Shown here one piece after another: positions 8,426 to 17,557 of a stretch of DNA of 64,000 nt. The stretch's first letter is position 1, and each line of letters begins with the position of its first letter. Origin of the DNA: Methylobacterium sp. WL1. Lineage in GTDB: Bacteria; Pseudomonadota; Alphaproteobacteria; Rhizobiales; Beijerinckiaceae. Location of the stretch: the NCBI RefSeq assembly GCF_008000895.1, contig NZ_CP042823.1, forward strand, positions 3,252,001-3,316,000. The letters run 5' to 3'. The notes beneath the pieces are model-generated. The model ran no database searches. It was not told the origin of the DNA and saw nothing but the letters and a program-made list of their open reading frames with translations. Both the position numbers and the translations under genes were made by a program.

Positions 8426-9438
8426 CCGCCCTCGTCATCGAGGCCGCCGGGCCCGGCGTGACGCTGCAGGATGGCGGCCGGCACGGCTACCTGCGCTACG
8501 GCATCACGGCCGCGGGCCCGATGGACCCGCTGATGCACGCCACCGCCAACCGCGCGGCGGGCAATCCCCTGGACGCCACCGCCATCGAGGTCTCCACCGG
8601 CGGCCTCACCGTCACGGCCGACGGCGGGCCGCTCGGCATCGCCATGGTCTCCCGGAGTTTCCGGATCACCCTCGACGGCGTTCCCCTTCCCGACGCGGTC
8701 GCGCTGACCCTGGAGCCGGGCCGGACGCTGACGGTGCGCGCCGGCTCGTCCGGCGCCTGGGGCTACCTTGCCGTGCAGGGGCGCCTCGACGTGGCGCCGG
8801 TGCTCGGATCGACCGCGACCCACACCCGGTCCGGCCTCGGCGGCTTGGACGGTCGCGGGCTGGCCGCAGGCGACCGCCTTCCCGTGGCCGAGGCCCGGCC
8901 CGGCGAAGCCGCGCTCTACCGGCTGATCGCGCCCTGGCTCGACCGCGATCCGATGGAAATCCGGGTCGTGCTCGGCCCGCAGGACGACTATTTCGCCTCC
9001 GACCAGATCGATGCCTTCCTGGCCGGCCCCTGGACCGTCTCGCCGCGCGGCGACCGCATGGCCTGCTTCCTCGACGGAACGCCGCTCAAGCACGCCAAGG
9101 GCTACGACATCGTCTCGGACGGGGTGGCGATGGGGGCGATCCAGGTGCCCGGCAACGGCCTGCCGATCATCCTGATGGCGGACCGGCAATCAACCGGCGG
9201 CTATCCGAAGATCGCCACCGTGATCGGGCCGGATCTCGGGCGCCTCGCCCAGGCGCAGGGCGGGACCACGCTGTCGTTCCGCAGCGTCACCGTGGCCGAG
9301 GCGGTGGCGGCCCGCCGGGCCGAACGCGAAGCGTTGCGGGAGACGGTGGGGCGTGATCCGGTGGTGCGCACGGATTTCGCCTCCGATTTCCTGCTCGGGC
9401 TCAACCTCGTCGGCGGCGTCACCGACGGGCAAGCCTGA
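8422..9438 (+). CDS. pxpC: 5-oxoprolinase subunit C (biotin-dependent carboxyltransferase-like)
   Basis: 338 residues. The opening VIEAAGPGVTLQDGGRHGYL and GPMDPLMHATANRAAGNP are characteristic of the KipA/PxpC (allophanate hydrolase subunit 2) domain. GNGLPIILMADRQSTGGYPK near residue 250 is the conserved C-terminal core. It is the last gene of the pxpABC operon and overlaps pxpB by ATGA. The following gene starts 107 bp later, so it may belong to a separate transcript or be a weakly linked member. Confidence 0.93.
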   Translation: MTALVIEAAGPGVTLQDGGRHGYLRYGITAAGPMDPLMHATANRAAGNPLDATAIEVSTGGLTVTADGGPLGIAMVSRSFRITLDGVPLPDAVALTLEPGRTLTVRAGSSGAWGYLAVQGRLDVAPVLGSTATHTRSGLGGLDGRGLAAGDRLPVAEARPGEAALYRLIAPWLDRDPMEIRVVLGPQDDYFASDQIDAFLAGPWTVSPRGDRMACFLDGTPLKHAKGYDIVSDGVAMGAIQVPGNGLPIILMADRQSTGGYPKIATVIGPDLGRLAQAQGGTTLSFRSVTVAEAVAARRAEREALRETVGRDPVVRTDFASDFLLGLNLVGGVTDGQA

Positions 9439-9545
9439 TGGTAGCCACGCAACAATGGTCCGCAGGGCCGCGCGACAGCGTATCATACCGGTCTGCCTGA
9501 TTCCGGCGGCCCGGATCCGAACCGAGATAGAGAGAGCCTTCCCGC

Positions 9546-10334
9546 ATGGCGCACGCCGTCACAGCCTCTGGAACGCCCCCCGTGCGCGCCAACGAGCCCC
9601 TGAACGCGGACAGCGTCCGCCGCGCCCGCATCGATTTGGCGGCCTGCCTGCGCTGGGCCGCGCGCAACGACCTCGAAGAGGGGATCTGCAACCACTTCTC
9701 GGCTGTGCTGCCGGAGCGTCCGGACCTGTTCCTGGTCAACCCCTACGGCCTGGCTTTCGCCGAGGTGACGGCGTCGAGCCTGCTGCTGTGCGATTTCCAC
9801 GGCAACGTGGTCGAGGGCGACGGCCAGCCCGAGGCGACGGCCTTCCACATCCATGCCGAGTTGCACCGGCTGAAGCCGAACGCCCGGGCCGCCTTCCACA
9901 CCCACATGCCCTACGCGACGGCGCTGGCCATGCTGGAGGGGCAGCCGCTGCTCTGGGCCGGGCAGACCGCCCTGCGATTCTACGGCCGTATCGCCGTGGA
10001 TGAGGATTACAACGGGCTGGCGCTCGACGCGAGCGAGGGCGAACGGATCGCCCGAAGTGCCGGCGTGGCCGACGTGGTGTTCCTGAAGAACCACGGCGTC
10101 ATGGTGCTGGGCGAGACCATCGCGGAAGCTTGGGACGACCTCTACTACCTGGAGCGCGCCGCCCAGGCACAGGTGCTCGCCATGAGCACGGGCCGCACAA
10201 TCAAAACCGTCCCCGAGGAGATCGTGAAGCGCGTGGCCGCTCAGGAAGCCGCCGGCCGCGCCGAGAGCGCGCGCCTGCACCTCGAAAGCGTCAAGCGGGT
10301 CCTGGCCCGGGACGAGCCGGCCTTCCTGGCCTGA
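9546..10334 (+). CDS. Class II aldolase/adducin-family protein
   Basis: 262 residues. GICNHFSAVLPERPDLFLVNP, near residues 45-65, is the phosphate-binding opening of the fold. The zinc ligands of class II aldolases are present: His118 and His120 (HTH) and His183 (KNHG). The catalytic Glu position is filled in EATAFHIHAELHR. Members cleave or epimerise sugar phosphates such as fuculose-1-phosphate or ribulose-5-phosphate. Here the C-terminal helix is longer than in fuculose aldolase and the substrate is unknown. Ribosome site GATAGAGAGAG lies upstream. Cytosolic. Confidence 0.85.
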   Translation: MAHAVTASGTPPVRANEPLNADSVRRARIDLAACLRWAARNDLEEGICNHFSAVLPERPDLFLVNPYGLAFAEVTASSLLLCDFHGNVVEGDGQPEATAFHIHAELHRLKPNARAAFHTHMPYATALAMLEGQPLLWAGQTALRFYGRIAVDEDYNGLALDASEGERIARSAGVADVVFLKNHGVMVLGETIAEAWDDLYYLERAAQAQVLAMSTGRTIKTVPEEIVKRVAAQEAAGRAESARLHLESVKRVLARDEPAFLA

Positions 10335-10359
10335 GCGCCCATCTGGCCTGCGGCGCCTC

Positions 10360-11661
10360 TCATGGCGCCGCGCGGATGCGGTCCAGCAGCGCCGCGTCGG
10401 CGTAGCCATCCGCCGGCAGCCCCTGCGAACCCTGATAGGCGCGCAGGGCCGCCCGGGTCTTCGGGCCGATCTTCCCGTCGACGCCGCCGGTGGCGTAGCC
10501 GCGCTCGCTCAGCCGGGTCTGAAGGTCGCGGCGCTCGTCCCCGGTGAGCGGCCGGTCACCCCGGGGCCAGTCGCGCGACAGGCCCGGATCGCCGCGCAGG
10601 CGGTCCGAGAGCAGCGCCACGGTCAAGGCATACGCCAGAGCCGTGTTGTAGCGCAGGATCGCGGAAAAATTGGGCCGGAGCAGGAAGGCGGGCCCGCGAA
10701 TTCCCGCAGGCAGGATCAGGGTCGCCGTCGCGGCCTCGTCCGGAATGGGGCGATCCCGGGTGAGCCTCATGCCGAGGTCCCGCCACGCCGCGAGGCTGCG
10801 CGGCGTGGTCTCGTCGGCCAGCGCAGCTTCGAACCCGTCCGGCAGCACCACTTCGTAGCCCCAGCCTTCGCCGGACCGCCAGCCGTGATCGCGCAGATAA
10901 TTCGCCGTAGAGGCGAGTGCGTCCGGGGCCGACGTCCAGATGTCCCGCTTTCCATCCCCGTCGAAATCCACCGCGTAGCGCTGGTAGACGCTGGGCATGA
11001 ACTGGGTATGGCCCATCGCGCCGGCCCAGGACCCGGTCAGGCCGCCCGGCATGCGGTCGAGGGGCGCCTCTCCACGGGCGATGATCTGCAGCGCGGCGGT
11101 CAACTCGTCGCGCCAGTAGGACGACCGGCTGGGATCGCCGCAGCTCAGCGTCGCGAGCGCGCGCACCACGGGCCGCACCACGGCGCTATTGTCGAGCACG
11201 GCACCGTAGCTCGACTCGACGCCCCAGAAGGCCACAAGCGTGTAGCGGTCGACGCCGTACTGCGCCTCGATGGCCGCCAGCGGTGTCGCCAGCTCCGCCA
11301 GCTTGCGCTGACCGGTCTCGATCCGCGCCGGCGTTACGCTGGCCTCGATGTAGTCCCAGATCGGCCGGACGAACTCTCCCTGATTCTGCGTCGCCGCCAG
11401 CACCTCCGCGTCCGGCTGCAAGTCACCCAACTGCGCCTGCGCGACGGAATGTGGGACGTCGTGCGTTGTCGCCCAGGCGATCAAATCGCCGCGGCAGGAT
11501 TCGAAAGACACGGCTGGCGGGCTATCCCCGGGCGCGGCCATGGCCAGCCCCGGCGCGGAGGCAAGAGCCGCGATTCTGAGCGCACAAGCGGGTCGCCAGC
11601 GGCGAGACAGGGCCCGCCAGCCACGCTCTGCGATTAAGGCCGGCCAGGGGCGATCGTCCAT
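10360..11661 (-). CDS. Lytic murein transglycosylase (MltB-like) with C-terminal peptidoglycan-binding domain
   Basis: 433 residues from the ATG at 11661. A signal peptide (about residues 20-40) is followed by an SLT-type catalytic domain. Its key motif is VAFWGVESSYG, in which the Glu is the catalytic acid, and GAMGHTQFMPSVYQRYAVDFDGDG is spread over the following region. The last 60 residues, TRLSERGYATGGVDGKIGPK onward, are a PG_binding_1 domain. It cleaves the MurNAc-GlcNAc bond to 1,6-anhydro-MurNAc in the periplasm during wall remodelling. The gene converges with the aldolase gene upstream on the map. Confidence 0.9.
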   Translation of the reverse strand: MDDRPWPALIAERGWRALSRRWRPACALRIAALASAPGLAMAAPGDSPPAVSFESCRGDLIAWATTHDVPHSVAQAQLGDLQPDAEVLAATQNQGEFVRPIWDYIEASVTPARIETGQRKLAELATPLAAIEAQYGVDRYTLVAFWGVESSYGAVLDNSAVVRPVVRALATLSCGDPSRSSYWRDELTAALQIIARGEAPLDRMPGGLTGSWAGAMGHTQFMPSVYQRYAVDFDGDGKRDIWTSAPDALASTANYLRDHGWRSGEGWGYEVVLPDGFEAALADETTPRSLAAWRDLGMRLTRDRPIPDEAATATLILPAGIRGPAFLLRPNFSAILRYNTALAYALTVALLSDRLRGDPGLSRDWPRGDRPLTGDERRDLQTRLSERGYATGGVDGKIGPKTRAALRAYQGSQGLPADGYADAALLDRIRAAP

Positions 11662-11848
11662 CGGCGTCTCCGACTCAAAGCCTGTCAGGGGGTACCCATC
11701 GAAGCGCACCGTCGTGGCGACCGATCGGCAGCGTCGTCTTACCGGCCTGACCCATTGGTATCCAGGCATCGTCGGCCCCGGTAGCCCGATGGGCTTCGCT
11801 CGGCAGGCGCCCTACTTTCCATCGACGACATTCTGCGGAGGCCCCATC

Positions 11849-12346
11849 GTGAAACGACCCGCCCTGTGGGTGATCTGCGCCGCAGGCCTGCTGGCGGAAG
11901 GCCCGGCCTGCGCCCTCGAAGTCACCCGCAGCCGCGACATCCCGGCACCGCCCGCCGCAATCTGGGCGCTGATCGGCGATTTCTGCGCGATCGGGCTGTG
12001 GCACCCGCAGGTCGAGCGCTGCATCCTGTCGCGCGAGGACGACGACGACGGCATCCGCGCACAGATCCGCGGTCTGGTGGCGAAGGGCGGCCTGGGCACG
12101 ATCGTCGAGGTCGAGACCGCCCGCGACGAGGCGGCCATGAGCTACAGCTACAGCTTCATCCAGGGCCCGCTGCCGGTGCGCGCCTACAACGCTACCCTGG
12201 CGGTCCGCCCGAACGGCGCGGGCTCCACGGTGGTCTGGACCGCGACCTTCGACGCCGAGGGCATGAGCGACGCCGACGCCCTCAAAGACATCACCGGAAT
12301 CTACGACGATGGGCTCGCCGGCATCGCCCGGGAGGTCGCCAAATAG
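11849..12346 (+). CDS. Secreted SRPBCC (START-like) domain protein
   Basis: 165 residues. A GTG start at 11849 is chosen because CGGAGG lies 7 nt upstream and it gives a clean signal peptide (PALWVICAAGLLAEGPACA). The mature part starts EVTRSRDIPAPPAAIWALIG, the usual first strand and helix of polyketide cyclase-like SRPBCC proteins, and ends with an amphipathic helix. The fold makes a hydrophobic cavity that binds lipids or aromatic ligands. Ligand and role are unknown. Such exported versions are common in methylobacteria, where many are annotated only by domain. Confidence 0.75.
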   Translation: MKRPALWVICAAGLLAEGPACALEVTRSRDIPAPPAAIWALIGDFCAIGLWHPQVERCILSREDDDDGIRAQIRGLVAKGGLGTIVEVETARDEAAMSYSYSFIQGPLPVRAYNATLAVRPNGAGSTVVWTATFDAEGMSDADALKDITGIYDDGLAGIAREVAK

Positions 12347-12469
12347 GGCGCGGTCCGAACGGCGAATGTCTCCGGACCGCCAGAAAAAGCTCGCCTCCGC
12401 GCCCATTCTTACCAATGTGGGGGCCGTCGGCGGGCCCGATCGCCCGGCCGATTCCCGGAGATCGTCTTC

Positions 12470-13897
12470 ATGGCAGAGGCCCGCATGCGCCGTCACCGCC
12501 ACGCCAAGATCGTCGCTACAGTCGGCCCGGCCAGCTCGGCACCAAACCGGTTGCGCGACCTGTTCCTCGCCGGCGTCGACACCTTCCGGCTCAACTTCAG
12601 CCACGGCGTGCAGGAAGACCACGCCAAGGTCCACGCGGCGATCCGCGCCCTCGAGCGGGAGGTCGGTCGCCCGATCGGCATCCTGCAGGATCTGCAGGGA
12701 CCGAAGATCCGCATCGGCACGCTGCAGGGCGGACGCCAGGATCTGGTCGCCGGGGAGACGATCCGCTTCGTCCTCGAAGGAGCCGACGGCGACAAGCAGG
12801 CGATCCCGCTCCACCACCCGGAAATCTTCACCGCGGTGGTGCCCGGACAGGAACTCCTGATCGACGACGGGCGGGTGCGGGTCCGCGTCCTCGGGCCGGA
12901 GCGGGACGCGATCACCGCCGAGGTGATCACGGGCGGCGTCATCTCGAACCGCAAGGGCGTCAACCTGCCGGGTACGCTCCTGGACCTGTCGCCCCTCACC
13001 GAGAAGGACCGTGGGGACCTCGCCTTCGGGCTCGACCTCGGCGTCGACTGGATCGCGCTGTCCTTCGTCCAGAAACCATCAGACCTGATCGAGGCGCGCG
13101 GCATCATCGGTGATCGCGCCGGCATCATGTCGAAGATCGAGAAACCGCAGGCGCTGGAGCGGATCGACGACATCATCCGGCTCTCGGATGCCGTGATGGT
13201 CGCCCGGGGCGATCTCGGCGTCGAGATCCCGCACGAGGACGTGCCCGGGCGGCAGAAGGAGCTGATCCGCGCCTGTCGGCTCGCCGTGAAGCCCGTGATC
13301 GTGGCGACCCAGATGCTCGACTCGATGGTCCAGGCCCCGGCCCCGACCCGGGCCGAGGCATCGGATGTCGCGACGGCGATCTACGACGGTGCCGACGCGG
13401 TGATGCTGTCGGCGGAATCGGCCACCGGGAAGTACCCGGTCGAAGCCGTGTCGATGATGGATCGGATCATCCGCAGCGTGGAGGGGCACAAGCTCTACCA
13501 CTCGATCGTGGCGGCCTCCGAGCCCAGCGAGGAGGAGACCCCACCCCACGCGGTGGCCACCGCCACAGCGGACTTGGCCGAGGCGGTGCGCGCCGCCGCG
13601 ATCGTAACCTACACCACGAGCGGGACGACGGCCGCCAGGGTCGCGCGCAAGCGCCCCGCGTCGTCGATCCTGGCGCTGACCCCGAGTCTCGCCACCTCGC
13701 GGCGTCTGTGCCTGCTCTGGGGCGCGCATAGCGTCCACACCGACGACGTCGATTCCTACGAGGAGATGACCGCCAAGGCCGGCCAGTACGCGCGGGCGGA
13801 GGGCTTCGCGAAGCCGAACGACATCATCGTCGTGACGGCCGGAATCCCGTTCCACACCGTGGGGAACACCAACAACATCCGGCTGATGCAGGTCTGA
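12470..13897 (+). CDS. pyk: Pyruvate kinase
   Basis: 475 residues, the normal length. KIVATVGPAS, FRLNFSHG, ILQDLQGPKIRIG, the mobile B domain (about residues 75-165) and the MVARGDLGVEIP active-site motif are all present, as is AVMLSAESATGKYPVEAV, which includes the conserved PK signature region. The enzyme converts phosphoenolpyruvate and ADP to pyruvate and ATP, the last step of glycolysis. An alternative ATG lies at 12485. A GC hairpin follows immediately at 13899. The C-terminal domain is intact, so it may be allosterically regulated. Confidence 0.96.
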   Translation: MAEARMRRHRHAKIVATVGPASSAPNRLRDLFLAGVDTFRLNFSHGVQEDHAKVHAAIRALEREVGRPIGILQDLQGPKIRIGTLQGGRQDLVAGETIRFVLEGADGDKQAIPLHHPEIFTAVVPGQELLIDDGRVRVRVLGPERDAITAEVITGGVISNRKGVNLPGTLLDLSPLTEKDRGDLAFGLDLGVDWIALSFVQKPSDLIEARGIIGDRAGIMSKIEKPQALERIDDIIRLSDAVMVARGDLGVEIPHEDVPGRQKELIRACRLAVKPVIVATQMLDSMVQAPAPTRAEASDVATAIYDGADAVMLSAESATGKYPVEAVSMMDRIIRSVEGHKLYHSIVAASEPSEEETPPHAVATATADLAEAVRAAAIVTYTTSGTTAARVARKRPASSILALTPSLATSRRLCLLWGAHSVHTDDVDSYEEMTAKAGQYARAEGFAKPNDIIVVTAGIPFHTVGNTNNIRLMQV

Positions 13898-13898
13898 C

Positions 13899-13918
13899 GG
13901 CGTTCCGCCGGGAACGCC
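13899..13918 (+). terminator. Hairpin just after pyk, possible terminator
   Basis: GGCGTTCC-GCCG-GGAACGCC forms a perfect 8-bp stem with a 4-nt loop directly after the pyk stop codon. No T-run follows, so it may work as a Rho-assisted terminator or a 3' mRNA stabiliser. Confidence 0.45.
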
Positions 13919-13981
13919 CCGCACGCATCACCCGTTAATGGGCAAGCTGCGCCGTTTTGGCGCGAACGCCGGGAGAGATCC

Positions 13982-14110
13982 ATGAGCCTGATCGGACGCA
14001 TCGTCACCAAGCTTCTCGGCAACGAGAATCGCCCCATCGACCGCGATGACCGGAACGCCAGCACCGCGACGCCGATCGGCCGCCTGGTCACCAAGATCCT
14101 GGGCAAGTAA
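13982..14110 (+). CDS. 42-residue protein with an internal repeat, unknown function
   Basis: A short gene with a strong ribosome site (GGGAGAGATCC before the ATG). The peptide is 42 residues with two copies of one motif, IGRIVTKLLGN at residues 4-14 and IGRLVTKILGK at the C-terminus. An acidic and polar linker rich in D, N and R joins them. Each copy could form a short amphipathic helix. I recognise no family. It lies between pyk and a convergent patatin gene, followed by a GC-rich hairpin. The ribosome site, the internal repeat and the clean stop make it likely to be a real gene. Confidence 0.6.
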   Translation: MSLIGRIVTKLLGNENRPIDRDDRNASTATPIGRLVTKILGK

Positions 14111-14122
14111 CCACAGTCGCAG

Positions 14123-14150
14123 CGCCGCGCGCCCGGTCGGATGCGCGGCG
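14123..14150. terminator. GC-rich hairpin between convergent genes
   Basis: CGCCGCGC at 14123-14130 pairs with GCGCGGCG at 14143-14150 (8 bp, 12-nt loop). It sits 12 bp after the 42-residue gene and before the patatin stop on the other strand. It could end transcription from either side; no long T-run. Confidence 0.4.
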
Positions 14151-14166
14151 TCGCTGTTTGCGACCG

Positions 14167-15354
14167 TCAGTTCGCGACCGCCGCCGCGGTCTGCTTGAGC
14201 GTCGGCGAGGCCGGGACGGTGTGTTGCCAGAAGGTGCCGGTGCGGCCCTTCCCGAGACCCTCCTGATAGAGCGCCCGCATGTAGGCGGTGTCGAAGCCCT
14301 TCGCGGCCGAGGCCTTCGGGCCGTCCTCGTCGATGTATGTGAGGTTGAAGCTCATCCCGTTGCTGCGGGCCAGCGCGTAGGTCGCGGTCAAGGTTGCACG
14401 GGAGCGGGCGCGGCTCGCCGTCGTGAACGAACGCTCGACGATGGACAGGGTGTTGTTTTTCGTCACCTCGAAGTCGGGCTCCAGCCGGCCGTTGATCACC
14501 ACGTAGATGTTGGCCTTGCCACCGGTGCGGATCTTCCCGTCGCGCAGCAGCAGCGTCTGCGGCAGCGTGAAGACCGGGGTGACCACGGACCCGTCGACAT
14601 GCATCTCCTGGAACCGGGCATCGGCCGCGTTCACGTCGATCATCTGCGGCGGGAACACCGCCGGGACGCTGGCGGACGCAGCCAGCACGTCGCGGAACAG
14701 ATCCAGGGCGTTCGGCGCACCGCTCGACGCGATGGCGCCCATGTTCCAGATCACCGAGCGCTGCGAATCGAGGTTGGTCGTCACCACCATCAGGCGGCGG
14801 CCCTTGGCGTGCTCCTCGGCGATGGCGGTGAGCAGTTCCGGGGTGACGTAGCGGGCGATCAGGTTGCGCAGGCGCCCGTCGCCGAACAGGCCGGAGCCGA
14901 ACAGGATGTTGGAGATGCTGGGCGACGTCACGAGTTCGCCGGCGACGCCGCTGGTGTAGAACTCGGTAAGGTACGCGTCGTAGGCCGGTCCCAGGAACGC
15001 GAAGGGGGCGATCAACGCCCCGGTCGACACGCCGGAGACCAGAGTGAATTCCGGGCGCGTGCCCGATGCCGTCCAACCGTTCAGGACGCCGGCCCCGTAG
15101 GCGCCGTCGCCACCGCCGCCCGACAGCGCCAGGTAGTTGAAGCCCGCCGAACGGCGCAGCGGATTGCCGGCGAGTTCCGCGATCGTATCGACCGATGCGT
15201 CGGCGTAGACGCGTGCGCCCGGTATCCCGGGCACGCTGGCGAGCGCCGCCTGCTCGGCGGTGTAGGCCGTGCGTGGGACGCTGCCGCAGGCCGCGACCTG
15301 GCCGGCCAGCCCGAGCGCGAGTAACGCGCGCAGACCCCCCTGACGGTAACCCAT
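14167..15354 (-). CDS. Patatin-like phospholipase lipoprotein
   Basis: 395 residues from the ATG at 15354, with AGGTGAGG upstream. A lipobox (AGQVAAC, Cys23) predicts membrane anchoring. The patatin core is complete: oxyanion-hole glycines GGGGDG at 79-84, nucleophile Ser110 in GVSTG, and the catalytic Asp254 in HVDGS. Family members hydrolyse acyl ester bonds of phospholipids or other lipids with a Ser-Asp dyad. The lipoprotein form places it in the periplasm or outer membrane, so it could act on envelope lipids. Substrate unknown. Transcribed toward the 42-residue gene and divergent from gcrA. Confidence 0.87.
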   Translation of the reverse strand: MGYRQGGLRALLALGLAGQVAACGSVPRTAYTAEQAALASVPGIPGARVYADASVDTIAELAGNPLRRSAGFNYLALSGGGGDGAYGAGVLNGWTASGTRPEFTLVSGVSTGALIAPFAFLGPAYDAYLTEFYTSGVAGELVTSPSISNILFGSGLFGDGRLRNLIARYVTPELLTAIAEEHAKGRRLMVVTTNLDSQRSVIWNMGAIASSGAPNALDLFRDVLAASASVPAVFPPQMIDVNAADARFQEMHVDGSVVTPVFTLPQTLLLRDGKIRTGGKANIYVVINGRLEPDFEVTKNNTLSIVERSFTTASRARSRATLTATYALARSNGMSFNLTYIDEDGPKASAAKGFDTAYMRALYQEGLGKGRTGTFWQHTVPASPTLKQTAAAVAN

Positions 15355-15798
15355 CGTCCTCACCTCGGAAAACAGCAACGCTCGCCCCTTCTGCCACAAG
15401 GAAGCAGCTCGGCCGTGACCTCGTTCCGGTCAAGCTTAGCATTCGGTACGATTGTGATGCGATTACGTCGGGCTGTGACGCCGGCGACACGTCACGTCGG
15501 GCTCACGACGCCCTCCGGCGACGGGTAACCACCTTCCAAGGCCGACCGGGCATTGCCGGTGGACAGGGGGCGACTCGGGCAATGAGCCGCCCTTGCAAGC
15601 GGCGCGAGCGCCGCGCTAGGGTCCGGTCGTGGCCTGACGAGACAGGGTGTCGCACGTGGTGCGGCAGCCGACGCGCATGGGTGACGCGCACGGGTGCGGT
15701 TCGCACGGCTCTTGATGAGCTGCGAGGGTCTTGATCGGCCCGGAACGCCTTGCGTCACCTCGGCTGAGCGCGCGGGCCGCAGGGGGCGGAGGGGGACT
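15355..15798. other. Divergent promoter region, patatin gene / gcrA
   Basis: About 440 bp without a supported gene. It contains a GANTC site (GACTC at 15572-15576), the sequence methylated by CcrM in this class and used by GcrA-dependent promoters. The site is 223 bp before gcrA, so any autoregulatory role is speculative. Confidence 0.45.
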
Positions 15799-16326
15799 AT
15801 GGAAGCGGGCCTGAGCTGGACAGATGATCGCGTGGCGCTCCTGCGCCGGCTGTGGGAAGACGGGCAAAGCGCGAGCAAGATTGCGGCGCAGCTCGGCGGC
15901 GTCACCCGCAACGCGGTGATCGGCAAAGTGCATCGCCTCGGCCTGGGCGGTCGCGCCCGGGGCGCCGAAGAGGCTCCCGCTTCAACGCCAACCCCCAAGG
16001 CCGTCGAGATCGAGACCGCCATCGCGGTGGTCGAGACGCAGGCTCCTGAGCCGGTGGCGATCCTGGCGCATCGGCCGGCACCGGTCTTCCCGACGCCGGC
16101 CCCCGCCCCCGAGCCGGTGGCCCTGGCGGTGTCGAAGCGGGTCACGATCATGGACCTGCGGGAATCCATGTGCCGGTGGCCACTGGGCGATCCGACCACG
16201 CCGGAGTTCCGGTTCTGCGGCGCGCGCTCGATCACAGGATTGCCGTACTGCACCCACCACGCCGAAATTGCCTACCAGCCCGCTGCAGAGCGCAAGCGCG
16301 ACCGCCGCGTCGCCTCGTTCCGGTAG
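15799..16326 (+). CDS. gcrA: GcrA cell-cycle regulator
   Basis: 175 residues. The N-terminal helix-turn-helix reads LSWTDDRVALLRRLWEDG, then GGVTRNAVIGKVHRLGL, which is diagnostic of GcrA. A Pro/Ala-rich linker (about residues 55-110) leads to the C-terminal module with CRWPLGDP and the paired CGARS/YCTHH cysteines that contacts sigma70. In Caulobacter, GcrA acts with sigma70 at promoters carrying methylated GANTC sites to control division and S-phase genes. I chose the ATG at 15799, preceded by GGAGGGGG. Expressed as a single gene. Confidence 0.93.
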   Translation: MEAGLSWTDDRVALLRRLWEDGQSASKIAAQLGGVTRNAVIGKVHRLGLGGRARGAEEAPASTPTPKAVEIETAIAVVETQAPEPVAILAHRPAPVFPTPAPAPEPVALAVSKRVTIMDLRESMCRWPLGDPTTPEFRFCGARSITGLPYCTHHAEIAYQPAAERKRDRRVASFR

Positions 16327-16336
16327 AGACCGGGCG

Positions 16337-17290
16337 TCAGCGAACCGAAACGCCGGTCTCGCCGAGATAGCGCAGGGTGCCGGGGTTGAGCTGGGATGCC
16401 GGCACGACCCCGGCGAGATTTTTGGGATGGGTGTCCGCACCTTGCGGATGCCGCGCAGCCATGTCGGCCCGGGCCAGCGCGCGGACGATTCGGAAAGCCG
16501 TCTCCGGATCGAAGCCCGGTCGCACCAGGACGAGGCTCCAAGAGCCCACCGTCTCGATTGCGACGGGCTGCCCGGCGAAGCTGCCGGCCGGCACGGTCAG
16601 GCGCTTGAGAGCCGCGCCGGGTCGTGCGAGGCGCGCGATGCCGGCTTCGGATGGGCCGAAGAAGCGTGCGCCGCCCGGCGCATTCGCCATCGCGATGAAA
16701 CCGGGCCATCCGAGACCGCCGCCCCAGAGCGCGTCAGCACGGCCATCCTGAACCATGGGCGGGCCGTCGCCCGCCCGGTCGAGCAGGATCGGGCGGATGT
16801 CGTGCGCCGGGTCGAGGCCCGACGCTTCGAGGACACTGCCGCCCATGACGGTCAATCCGGACTTGTGCGTGCCCAGCACCACCGTCCGCCCGCGCAGATC
16901 CTCGACGGAGTGGATCGGGCTCGCTGCCGGGACGGCGAACAAGCCCGGCGTGGGATACATCGGAGCCAGGACCGTGAGGCCGCCAGGCTCGGCCAGTGCG
17001 GGATAGGCGTATTCCCCCTGGATCAGCGCCAGATCGACCCGGCCGGCCCGCAGGAGCGCGACATTCTCCGCCGATCCGCCGCTCGCGCGCGTCTCGATAG
17101 TCAGATCGGGATCCGCCGCCTTGATCGCCATCGCGAAGGCGTCCCCGAAAGCCGGGAAGCCGCCGCCGGCCGTCGCGGTGGCGAGCACGACGTGCGCCGT
17201 CTCGGCGGCCCGCGCGGTTCGGGCAACCAGAAGGCCGAGAGCCGCCGTGAGAGCCACGCGGCGAGTCGCTGCGGCACCATCGCGTTCCAT
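16337..17290 (-). CDS. TAXI-family TRAP transporter solute-binding protein
   Basis: 317 residues. A signal peptide (ALTAALGLLVARTARA) precedes the binding domain. The segment FGDAFAMAIKAADPDLTIET, then ASGGSAENVALLRAGRVDLA, matches the TAXI type of periplasmic binding protein in TRAP systems, and HSVEDLRGRTVVLG begins the second lobe. TAXI proteins feed small solutes, often glutamate-like or C4 acids, to a DctQM permease. No permease gene lies beside it, so it is an orphan here. It converges with gcrA, their stop codons lying about 10 bp apart. Confidence 0.85.
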   Translation of the reverse strand: MERDGAAATRRVALTAALGLLVARTARAAETAHVVLATATAGGGFPAFGDAFAMAIKAADPDLTIETRASGGSAENVALLRAGRVDLALIQGEYAYPALAEPGGLTVLAPMYPTPGLFAVPAASPIHSVEDLRGRTVVLGTHKSGLTVMGGSVLEASGLDPAHDIRPILLDRAGDGPPMVQDGRADALWGGGLGWPGFIAMANAPGGARFFGPSEAGIARLARPGAALKRLTVPAGSFAGQPVAIETVGSWSLVLVRPGFDPETAFRIVRALARADMAARHPQGADTHPKNLAGVVPASQLNPGTLRYLGETGVSVR

Positions 17291-17557
17291 GTGACACCTC
17301 TATCGGACGGCTTACCGCGATCGCTTCGGGAGAACAATATTCCACAAAAGCCCTGCGCGTCAGCGACGGTCTCCCATATTCGCCTTTAATCCACGGAATT
17401 GGCAAAAAGAACTTTCGTACAGGCCACTTAGCCTAATTGCACCGGGTTCGGCGACGCGATATCGCAGCCTCCCGTCTGCCGGCCTGCCGCGGCCCCCCTT
17501 GGCCCGGACCGCGCCGACCCGACATCTGTTCGACCCGTCACCTGCAGGAGTTCCGCG

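Noticed and set aside
12350..12380. Inverted repeat GCGGTCCG / CGGACCGC after the START-like gene
   Set aside because: The stem is 8 bp with a 15-nt loop and no T-run, so the evidence is too weak for a terminator call.
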